Assembly (NCBI GenBank): GCA_900769545.1
Contig: CAAGGZ010000049.1
Coordinates: 1-39,150, forward strand
Source: Clostridia bacterium
GTDB lineage: Bacteria > Bacillota > Clostridia > Christensenellales > Borkfalkiaceae
DNA: 39,150 nucleotides
Direction of reading: 5' to 3'
The notes below the pieces were generated by a model. That model saw only the letters and a program-made list of their open reading frames with translations. It searched no databases and had not been told where the DNA came from. Position 1 is the stretch's first letter, and each line of letters begins with the position of its first letter. Shown here piece by piece: positions 13,890 through 21,294 of the stretch. Position numbers and translations under genes: made by a program.

Positions 13890-14832
13890 GCGATTTTACG
13901 TGGCGGAGGAGGGCGGTAAACGTCTGGACGTTTTTTTAAGCGAGCAGGCGGAAGAATTTACGCGCTCGCGCTTGAAAAAGCTGATAGAAGAAGGCAACGT
14001 CTGCGTGAATGGCAAGGAAGTAAAAAAAGCGGGCTTGGAGATAAAACTTGGCGATGAAGTGGCGATTGTTATCCCCGAAGCTGTAGAATATTCCGTAAAG
14101 CCTGAAAATATCCCTATTGAGATTGTGTATCAGGATAACGATTTTGCGGTCATCAACAAGCCGCGCGGTATGACCGTTCACGTGGGGAACGGCAACGCGG
14201 AAGGAACGCTCGTTAACGCCCTTTTGTACGCGCTTGATTCGCTCAGTGGAATAGGTGGTGTGTTGCGGCCGGGGATTGTGCATAGAATTGACAAGGACAC
14301 AACGGGGTTGTTGGTCGTTGCAAAAAACGACAAAGCGCACGTATCCTTGGCTGGACAAATTGCGCAAAAGACCTGTCACAGAACGTATTTTGCGTTATTG
14401 GAAGGCAGCTTGAAAACGGATGAGGGGCGTGTGGTAACGGATATTGGCAGACACCCGACCGACCGATTGAAAATGACGGTGTTGCCTGACGGGCGTGGGA
14501 AAATAGCCGTTACTGATTATAAAGTTGTGGCGCGGTTTGGAACGGAGTTCACGCTCTGTTGTTTCGATTTGCAAACGGGCAGAACGCACCAGATCCGAGT
14601 ACACGCAAAGCATTTGGGGCATCCCGTTGTTGGCGACCCCGTTTATGGCTTTAAAAAGCAAAAATTCAGCTTAGACGGACAGTTGCTCCACGCGGCGAAA
14701 TTAGAGCTCACGCATCCTGTTTCGGCGGAGCGTATGACCTTTCGAGCGTCGCTTCCCGATGATTTTGAGGAAGTTTTACAAAAGCTCTGCCGTCAGTATG
14801 GCGTGGAGCGAAAAAATTTGATGGAAGAATAG
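13882..14832 (+). CDS. RluA/RluD-family pseudouridine synthase with S4 domain
   Basis: 316 residues. An N-terminal S4 RNA-binding domain (about 12-60: GKRLDVFLSEQ, then GNVCVNGKEVKKAG) is followed by the catalytic domain with HRIDKDTTGLLVVAK; Asp137 is the catalytic residue. RTHQIRVHAKHLGHPVVGDPVYG lies near the end of the catalytic region. The family converts specific uridines in rRNA to pseudouridine; RluD-like specificity for 23S rRNA is the most common for this layout but is not proven. Start overlaps the lspA end by eight bases, a coupling commonly seen in Firmicutes. Confidence 0.93.
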   Translation: MDKRFYVAEEGGKRLDVFLSEQAEEFTRSRLKKLIEEGNVCVNGKEVKKAGLEIKLGDEVAIVIPEAVEYSVKPENIPIEIVYQDNDFAVINKPRGMTVHVGNGNAEGTLVNALLYALDSLSGIGGVLRPGIVHRIDKDTTGLLVVAKNDKAHVSLAGQIAQKTCHRTYFALLEGSLKTDEGRVVTDIGRHPTDRLKMTVLPDGRGKIAVTDYKVVARFGTEFTLCCFDLQTGRTHQIRVHAKHLGHPVVGDPVYGFKKQKFSLDGQLLHAAKLELTHPVSAERMTFRASLPDDFEEVLQKLCRQYGVERKNLMEE

Positions 14833-14839
14833 GAAAAGT

Positions 14840-16162
14840 ATGTTAAAGATTGCAAAGGTCAAACGGAATAGTATCGCCCAGGAGCTGGGATTGGAGCGCG
14901 GCGACGAGATTGTTGCGTTCGACGGTTATGCCTGCGAGGACGAGCTCGATTACCTTTACTATTGCGAGACGGACGGCTTTTCTATGACTGTGCGCGATAA
15001 GCGCGGAAGCGGTGAAATGACGGTGGAAGTAGAAAAGGACGAGGGCGAGGATTTAGGTATTGAATTTGAGAAAAATACCGCTATTCGTACCTGTCACAAC
15101 CGCTGTGTGTTCTGCTTTGTAGACCAAATGCCTAAGGGAATGCGAGAGAGTTTGTACGTCAAGGACGACGACTACGGTATGAGTTTTTCCTGCGGCAATT
15201 TCGTGACGTTGACCAATCTTTCCGAGGAAGGCTTGCAACGCATCGTTCGTTTGAAATTATCGCCGCTGTACGTGTCGGTGCATACGATGAATCCCGACTT
15301 GAGGGTGAAGCTCCTGAGAAACCGTTTTGCGGGAAAAATTGTAGACCAAATAGAAAAATTGGTAAAAGGCGGTATAAGTTTGCATTGTCAAGCGGTGCTT
15401 GTGCCTGGGGAGAACGACGGTGCGGAGCTTGAATATACGGCGAGGGAGCTGTTTAAATATTATCCTTACGTGCGGGATTTGGCTTGTGTTCCGACGGGGA
15501 TTACCAAATACCGCGAGGGGTTGTATCCCATTCCCGACGTAGACGGAGAATACAGCGCGAAATTGTTGGATTTGGTAGATAGACTCAACGCAGAGTTTAA
15601 GGTGAATTTCTTGCTCCCTGCGGACGAGTATTTTGTAAAAGCCAATCGACCTTTAAAAAACGCCGAGTTCTACGGCGATTTTGAACAGATTGAAAACGGT
15701 ATCGGTATGACGTCGAAGTTTTTGTCGGAAGCAGAGGCTGCTTTAAGCGCGCTGCTCATGGAAAACGATGGGGGCAGGTACGCGTTGAAAAAGAAAAAAC
15801 GCTCGCTTATTATCAGCGGCGTTAGCGCGGAAAATATCAACAAACAACTCGCAAAACAATGTGAGAAAGTCATTGAGGGCTTGCAGGCGGACGTGTTGGC
15901 GGTCGAAAATGAGTTTTTTGGTAAGACAGTCACTTGCACGGGGTTGCTTACGGGGCGAGATATTTTATCGGCGCTCCTGACTTATAAAAATTCGGGCGGT
16001 GTATTTGATGAAATCATTTTACCCTCTAACACGATGAAAGAATTTGAGGACGTGTTCCTGTGCGGAATGACGCTCGGGGAATTAAGAGAAAAGAGCGGTT
16101 GTTCCGCAATTCGAGTAAACCGCGACGGCGGCTATGGTTTCGTTGAAATTTTGACGGATTGA
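14840..16162 (+). CDS. PDZ/radical-SAM DUF512 protein
   Basis: 440 residues, starting 7 bases after the pseudouridine synthase. The N-terminus (about 1-65) is a PDZ-like domain (NSIAQELGLERGDEIVAFDG). A Cys85-x3-Cys89-x2-Cys92 cluster within TCHNRCVFCFVDQMPKGMR marks a radical-SAM iron-sulphur site, and the C-terminal DUF512 region contains FFGKTVTCTGLLTGRDI and an LPSNTMK-like segment. The family is conserved in Clostridia and cyanobacteria, often next to der; its reaction is not established. Confidence 0.92.
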   Translation: MLKIAKVKRNSIAQELGLERGDEIVAFDGYACEDELDYLYYCETDGFSMTVRDKRGSGEMTVEVEKDEGEDLGIEFEKNTAIRTCHNRCVFCFVDQMPKGMRESLYVKDDDYGMSFSCGNFVTLTNLSEEGLQRIVRLKLSPLYVSVHTMNPDLRVKLLRNRFAGKIVDQIEKLVKGGISLHCQAVLVPGENDGAELEYTARELFKYYPYVRDLACVPTGITKYREGLYPIPDVDGEYSAKLLDLVDRLNAEFKVNFLLPADEYFVKANRPLKNAEFYGDFEQIENGIGMTSKFLSEAEAALSALLMENDGGRYALKKKKRSLIISGVSAENINKQLAKQCEKVIEGLQADVLAVENEFFGKTVTCTGLLTGRDILSALLTYKNSGGVFDEIILPSNTMKEFEDVFLCGMTLGELREKSGCSAIRVNRDGGYGFVEILTD

Positions 16163-16213
16163 GAAAATTTAGTAAGTTAAAGAAAAAAATAGAGGATAGA
16201 CAAGGAGGCTGAA

Positions 16214-17527
16214 ATGGCAAACCCCCTTATTGCGTTGGTGGGAAGACCCAACGTAGGAAAAAGTACATTTTTTAATAAAGTAGCAGGTCGTAAGATTTCC
16301 ATTACGGAAGATAGACCGGGCGTTACGCGCGACAGACTGTATACAGACGCGACGTGGCGGAACAAACACTTCACAATGGTCGATACAGGCGGTATCGAGC
16401 TGAAATCCGAAGACGTAATGTGGAAAGAAATTGCAAAACAGGCGGACGTAGCGATTGAAACTGCGGACGTAATTTTGTTTTTCACGGACGGCAGAGAAGG
16501 GCTCCACCCTTCTGACTATGACGTGGCGGATATTTTGCGTCGTAGTAAGAAACCAGTTATTCTCGTGGTAAATAAAATCGATAACTATTCGCCTGAACAG
16601 GTTTTCGAGTTCTACTCGTTAGGGCTTGGTGAGCCGTTTGCAATCTCCGCGGAACACTCCCAAGGGATTGGCGACGTTTTGGACGAGGCGATTTCTTATT
16701 TCCCTGACGTGACGATTGAGCCTATTCCTTCGTTGAAGATTGCCGTTATCGGGAAACCCAATGCGGGGAAATCGAGCTTGGTAAACAGAATTTTGGGTAG
16801 CGAGCGCAGTATCGTAACGCCTATGGCTGGTACGACGCGCGACGCAATCGACACGCTTTTTTACCGTGGTGAAAAGGCGTACACCATCATTGATACGGCA
16901 GGTATCCGTAAGAAAAAGAACGTAGACGACGACGTGGAATATTATAGCAATATGCGTGCGTTTGACGCCGTGAGACGAAGCGACGTTTGTTTACTTGTGG
17001 TAGATAGCGCCGAGGGCTTGACGGAGCAAGACGTTAAAATCATCGGTTACGTACACGAGCAGGGTAAACCCTCCGTTGTCGTGATGAATAAATGGGATTT
17101 GATTGAAAAAGACACGCATACTGTCAATCGCTTTGAGGAACAGCTCAAAGAAGATTTGAAGTTTATGGATTATTATAAGTCCATTTACATTTCCGCGAAA
17201 ACGGGTCAGCGCGTGGAAAAGATTTTGGCGGCGGCAGAAGAAGTGTACGCGCATGCGTCCTTCCGTGTTCCGACAGGGGAGCTCAACGATTTGATTGGCG
17301 ACGCAGTACGTTTACAGGAACCGCCCTCCTACCAAGGCAGAAGAATGCGTGTATTCTTCTCCTCGCAGGTATCCGTCTGTCCTCCCGTTTTTGTCTTACA
17401 CGTAAACGACGAGGGATTATTGCATTTCTCTTATCAGCGTTATTTGGAAAACACCATTCGTCGCGCGTATGATTTTTCGGGCACGCCTATTAGGGTTGTG
17501 GTGCGAGAAAAGAAAGAGGAAGAGTAA
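16214..17527 (+). CDS. der: Ribosome biogenesis GTPase Der (EngA)
   Basis: 437 residues with two tandem GTPase domains, the hallmark of Der: GRPNVGKS at 10-17 with DTGG and NKID (120-123), and GKPNAGKS at 180-187 with DTAG and NKWD, then a C-terminal KH-like domain (about 350-437). Der acts in assembly of the 50S ribosomal subunit. AAGGAGG stands about seven bases before the ATG. It closes the lgt-to-der run; the small hairpin at 17526-17549 follows directly. Confidence 0.97.
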   Translation: MANPLIALVGRPNVGKSTFFNKVAGRKISITEDRPGVTRDRLYTDATWRNKHFTMVDTGGIELKSEDVMWKEIAKQADVAIETADVILFFTDGREGLHPSDYDVADILRRSKKPVILVVNKIDNYSPEQVFEFYSLGLGEPFAISAEHSQGIGDVLDEAISYFPDVTIEPIPSLKIAVIGKPNAGKSSLVNRILGSERSIVTPMAGTTRDAIDTLFYRGEKAYTIIDTAGIRKKKNVDDDVEYYSNMRAFDAVRRSDVCLLVVDSAEGLTEQDVKIIGYVHEQGKPSVVVMNKWDLIEKDTHTVNRFEEQLKEDLKFMDYYKSIYISAKTGQRVEKILAAAEEVYAHASFRVPTGELNDLIGDAVRLQEPPSYQGRRMRVFFSSQVSVCPPVFVLHVNDEGLLHFSYQRYLENTIRRAYDFSGTPIRVVVREKKEEE

Positions 17528-17549
17528 AACGACGTATCTATGTCGTTTT
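17526..17549 (+). terminator. Possible terminator overlapping the der stop codon
   Basis: AAAACGAC (17526-17533) pairs with GTCGTTTT (17542-17549). The stem is short and its own T tail is the only T-run, so this is a weak terminator or a processing hairpin. Confidence 0.5.
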
Positions 17550-17551
17550 AA

Positions 17552-17579
17552 ATGCAAAATGCAAAGTGCGAAATGCAAA
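17552..17579 (+). repeat. Tandem 7-base repeat (four units of ATGCAAA)
   Basis: Units ATGCAAA, ATGCAAA, GTGCGAA, ATGCAAA in the der-plsY gap. A similar microsatellite-like motif is common between genes in Firmicutes (from memory). Confidence 0.7.
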
Positions 17580-17590
17580 ATTACGGTAGG

Positions 17591-17613
17591 ATATTATTTG
17601 TAGTAAATAATAT
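17591..17613. repeat. AT-rich perfect inverted repeat upstream of plsY
   Basis: ATATTATTT and its reverse complement around GTAGT, 49 bases before plsY. It could be an operator or the trace of a small element; no -35/-10 pair was convincing here. Confidence 0.5.
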
Positions 17614-17661
17614 TTAGTCTCAATAACAAAAAAGATTTAATCCTAATAATAAGGGAAAGAC

Positions 17662-18381
17662 ATGAAAATATTTTCTTTTTCACAAAACTGGTGGCAAATT
17701 CTATTGATGGCAATCGTATGCTATTTCATAGGCTGCTTTAATTTTGCGCGGCTAATATCCCGCTCCAAACATAAGGATATAACGACAATCGGCAGCGGAA
17801 ACCCCGGGACGATGAATATGACGAGAGAATTTGGGTTAAAAGTCGGTTTTTTGACCTTTGCTTGCGATGCGTTTAAGGGCGGTATTCCTGCGGCCATCAG
17901 TTATTTTCTATTTAAAGACTATGTATTTGAGGGAACAACCGTGGTCGTTTCCGATATTACTCGTTATCTTTGCGGACTTTGCGTGGTCGTTGGACATATT
18001 TTTCCCGTGACGACAAGATTCAAAGGCGGCAAGGGGATAGCTTCTACGCTGGGATTGTTTTGGCTTGCAATTTCTTGTGAACACCCTTGGTGGATTTTAA
18101 TAGGTTTTGCTTGTTTATGGCTCGTGGTACTGTATATCTACTTGGCGGAGTGGGGCTCGATGGGCTCTCTTTTAGGCGTCACAGGATTTAGTATTTTACA
18201 GATGGTTTTATTCCTGCTTAAATACGAAAGAATGCCAATGAATCCGTACCTGGTATGCCTGTATTTGATGATTTTTATGATCAATTTGTTGACATGGTGC
18301 GCGCACGCGCAAAATATCAGACGTTTATTTGTCGGCGAGGAGCGCCGCACGTCCATTAAAAAACTTTCAAAAAAGAAATAA
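17662..18381 (+). CDS. plsY: Glycerol-3-phosphate acyltransferase PlsY
   Basis: 239 residues, integral membrane. PlsY transfers the acyl group from acyl-phosphate to glycerol 3-phosphate, the first step of phospholipid synthesis. Motifs: SGNPGTMNMTREFGLKVG (about 47-64), the GHIFPVTTRFKGGKGIASTLG segment (about 112-132) with the glycine-rich phosphate-binding motif, and a late membrane segment. The protein is a little longer than the usual ~200 residues and has a basic tail. AAGGGA lies before the ATG. In many Clostridia plsY follows der directly, as here, though the usual neighbour gpsA is missing. Confidence 0.95.
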   Translation: MKIFSFSQNWWQILLMAIVCYFIGCFNFARLISRSKHKDITTIGSGNPGTMNMTREFGLKVGFLTFACDAFKGGIPAAISYFLFKDYVFEGTTVVVSDITRYLCGLCVVVGHIFPVTTRFKGGKGIASTLGLFWLAISCEHPWWILIGFACLWLVVLYIYLAEWGSMGSLLGVTGFSILQMVLFLLKYERMPMNPYLVCLYLMIFMINLLTWCAHAQNIRRLFVGEERRTSIKKLSKKK

Positions 18382-18399
18382 AAGATTACGAGGTTTGAA

Positions 18400-19755
18400 A
18401 TGAATATAATTATCGTAGGTTGCGGTAGAGTGGGACAAACGCTTGCCGAAAAACTGAACGGCGACGGCAACGACGTTACCGTAATCGATATGTTGGCGGA
18501 AAAGGTGAGGAATATTACCGACCGTTGCGATGTTATGGGTGTAATCGGTAACGGGGCAACTCCCACCGTTCAACGTGACGCAGGCATTGAGAACGCCGAT
18601 TTGTTTATTGCCGTTACCAACTCGGACGAGTTAAATCTTCTTTGTTGTATGATTGCGAAAAAAGAGGGGAACTGTCAAGCGATTGCGAGAGTTAAAAACC
18701 CCGAATACAGCTCGGAATCGCTGTACTTGAAAGAAGAACTTGGACTCGCTATGGTTATCAATCCCGAATATGCGGCGGCGGAAGAAATTGCGCGTGTTTT
18801 GCGTTTTCCTGCGGCAATCAAAATCGAGCCTTTTGCGCAAGGAAAAGTAGAGCTTATTAAATTTAAACTTCCCGTAGGCAGTGAAATTGCGGGAATGTCG
18901 GTTAAAGAAGTGGTAATGAAATACCATTCTGCCGTCCTTGTTTGTACCATTGAGCGTGGCGACGAAGCGTATATCGCCAACGGTGATTTCAAATTCGAGG
19001 AAAAGGACGTTGTATCCATTGTTGCGACGCCGAAAAACGCCAATGATTTCTTTGAAAAAATCAATTATAAGGGGCATTCCATTAAGGACGCGCTCATTGT
19101 TGGCGGCGGCGTGCTCACACATTATTTGTGTGGAATTTTAGAGCGTTCGTCTATTTCCCTCAAAGTCATTGAAAAGGACTTGGCGAAGTGTGAAGATCTT
19201 TGCGCGCAATGGCCGAAAATGGACGTTATCCATGGCAATCCTGCCGATCAGGACTTGCTTTTGGAAGAAGGCATTGATAAAGCAGGCGCATTTGTTGCTT
19301 TGGCGCATCAGGACGAAGAAAATATTTTGCTTTCCTTGTTCGCAAAAGAGGTTGGCAAGGGTAAGTTGATTACCCGAATCAGCCGTACCGATTACGACAG
19401 TGTTGTCAGTCGTTTGGAGTTGGATACCACGATTTGTCCTAAAAATATTACGTCGGACATTATTTTACAACACGTGCGCGCGATGAAAAACAGCATGGGT
19501 AGCGCCGTATCGACTTTGTATAACATTATTCCCGATAAAGTAGAAGCTTCGGAATTTAAGGTCAAAGAGAACTCCCCGATTGCAGGGAAACCTTTGTCAG
19601 AGCTGAAGTTCAAGGAAAACATTTTGATTGCTTCCATTTCCCGTGGCGACGACGTTATCATTCCTCGCGGTCATGACGTGATTCAGGCAGGGGACGCGGT
19701 GGTTATCGTTTCTAAGCAGCTCGGCTTGCACGACGTAACGGACGTTTTGAGATAA
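18400..19755 (+). CDS. trkA: Trk potassium uptake protein TrkA
   Basis: 451 residues: two RCK modules in tandem, as in TrkA. The first nucleotide-binding fold begins IIIVGCGRVGQTLAEKL, the second DALIVGGGVLTHYLCGIL near residue 228; each is followed by a TrkA-C domain (the last near 385-451). TrkA is the cytoplasmic NAD(H)/nucleotide-sensing subunit that gates TrkH. It starts 18 bases after plsY, with GAGG about ten bases before the ATG. Confidence 0.95.
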   Translation: MNIIIVGCGRVGQTLAEKLNGDGNDVTVIDMLAEKVRNITDRCDVMGVIGNGATPTVQRDAGIENADLFIAVTNSDELNLLCCMIAKKEGNCQAIARVKNPEYSSESLYLKEELGLAMVINPEYAAAEEIARVLRFPAAIKIEPFAQGKVELIKFKLPVGSEIAGMSVKEVVMKYHSAVLVCTIERGDEAYIANGDFKFEEKDVVSIVATPKNANDFFEKINYKGHSIKDALIVGGGVLTHYLCGILERSSISLKVIEKDLAKCEDLCAQWPKMDVIHGNPADQDLLLEEGIDKAGAFVALAHQDEENILLSLFAKEVGKGKLITRISRTDYDSVVSRLELDTTICPKNITSDIILQHVRAMKNSMGSAVSTLYNIIPDKVEASEFKVKENSPIAGKPLSELKFKENILIASISRGDDVIIPRGHDVIQAGDAVVIVSKQLGLHDVTDVLR

Positions 19756-19767
19756 GGGGTTGCCACA

Positions 19768-21219
19768 ATGAATTTTTCTATTATAAAACGCATACTCGGT
19801 TGGATATTGCTGTTTGAGGCAGTGTTTTTTATGGTGCCGCTTATAACGGCGGCGATATATTGGGAAGAAGCATTCTTCTCCTTTATGATTTCGATGTTTC
19901 TTTGCGCGGCGATTGGCGGACTTTGCTTAATCGGAAAGCCCAAACAAACGGAAATCTACGCCAAAGAAGGTTGCGTTATCGTAGCGCTTTGTTGGATTGT
20001 AATGAGTTTGTTCGGCGCGCTTCCGTTCTATTTTTCAGGAGCCATTCCCTCGTACGTGGACGCATTGTTTGAAACGGTTTCGGGTTTTACAACCACAGGC
20101 GCGACCATTGTCCCCACGGGGGAGATGGTGGAGACGTTGCCAAAATCCATTTTGATGTGGCGTAGCTTTACCCACTGGGTTGGCGGTATGGGCGTATTGG
20201 TATTCGTAATGGCGTTTTTGCCGCTCAGTGGCGCGCGAAATATGCACATTATGAAAGCGGAAAGCCCAGGGCCTTCGGTGAGCAAGCTCGTCCCCAAAGT
20301 ACGTAAAACAGCCAAAATTTTGTATTTAATCTATACCGTCATGACAATCATAGAGCTTATCTTGTTGCTCTGCGGTGGAATGCCCTTGTTTGACTCCTTG
20401 AATGCGGCGTTTGCGACGGCGGGTACAGGTGGTTTCTCCATCAAAGCGGACGGCTTTGCAGGATATTCCGGCTATATACAAATCGTCGTTACAATATTTA
20501 TGTTGCTGTTTTCCATCAATTTCACTTCCTATTATTTATTGCTTAAAGGCAGATGGAAAGAAGCATTAAACAGTGAAGTGCGTGTGTTTTTGATTATCGT
20601 TTTCGCGGCGATTGCTATGATTGCGTTGAACTTACATTTCACGGAGAGTCAAGTACTGGCAGGGGACGAAGCGGTAAAACATTCGGCGTTTACGGTTGCT
20701 TCTATTATCTCTACAACGGGTTTTTCAACCGAAAACTTTGACCTTTGGCCCTCTTTTGCTAAGACGATTCTCGTTATCTTGATGTTTATCGGCGCGTGCG
20801 CAGGCAGTACGGGCGGCGGTATGAAGGTGTCGAGATTTCTCATTTGGGGGAAGGGCGCAGGCAACGAGGTTCGCCGTATGTTACACCCTAAACAAGTTAG
20901 AAAAATTACGATAGATAAGCAAGTGGTTGATCATGAAGTTGTGCGTTCGGCAAACGCCTATTTAATTGCGTATATTTTGATTTTTGTAGTTTCCTTGTTG
21001 ATTATATCTCTTGAGGGTTTTGACATGACGACCAACTTTACGTCTCTTGCCGCAACTATAAATAATATTGGACCTGGTCTTGGCATGGTAGGCCCTGCCA
21101 GTTCCTTTGCCGACTTTTCGATTTGTTCTAAACTCGTCTTTATTTTTAATATGTTGGCAGGTCGATTGGAAATTTTCCCCATGCTTGTTCTTTTTTCGGT
21201 AAAAGTGTGGAAAAAATAA
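19768..21219 (+). CDS. trkH: Trk potassium uptake channel subunit TrkH
   Basis: 483 residues, ~10-12 membrane helices, forming the K+-conducting subunit with TrkA. The four filter-loop regions are visible: SGFTTTGAT, ATAGTGGFS, STTGFSTENF, and NNIGPGLG near the end, plus the HWVGGMGVL segment of the first repeat. It follows trkA by 12 bases with AAGGGG before the ATG. Length is standard. Confidence 0.95.
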   Translation: MNFSIIKRILGWILLFEAVFFMVPLITAAIYWEEAFFSFMISMFLCAAIGGLCLIGKPKQTEIYAKEGCVIVALCWIVMSLFGALPFYFSGAIPSYVDALFETVSGFTTTGATIVPTGEMVETLPKSILMWRSFTHWVGGMGVLVFVMAFLPLSGARNMHIMKAESPGPSVSKLVPKVRKTAKILYLIYTVMTIIELILLLCGGMPLFDSLNAAFATAGTGGFSIKADGFAGYSGYIQIVVTIFMLLFSINFTSYYLLLKGRWKEALNSEVRVFLIIVFAAIAMIALNLHFTESQVLAGDEAVKHSAFTVASIISTTGFSTENFDLWPSFAKTILVILMFIGACAGSTGGGMKVSRFLIWGKGAGNEVRRMLHPKQVRKITIDKQVVDHEVVRSANAYLIAYILIFVVSLLIISLEGFDMTTNFTSLAATINNIGPGLGMVGPASSFADFSICSKLVFIFNMLAGRLEIFPMLVLFSVKVWKK

Positions 21220-21221
21220 TC

Positions 21222-21237
21222 TCAACGCGTACATGGG
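21222..21237 (-). repeat. Dispersed 16-base repeat, copy 6 (inverted)
   Basis: Minus-strand reading CCCATGTACGCGTTGA, a full consensus match. It starts two bases after the trkH stop codon. Confidence 0.65.
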
Positions 21238-21294
21238 TGGTTGTTTTGCTCCCTAAAGCGTGATAAATTAAGAAAAATTTTGGAGGAAATAATT

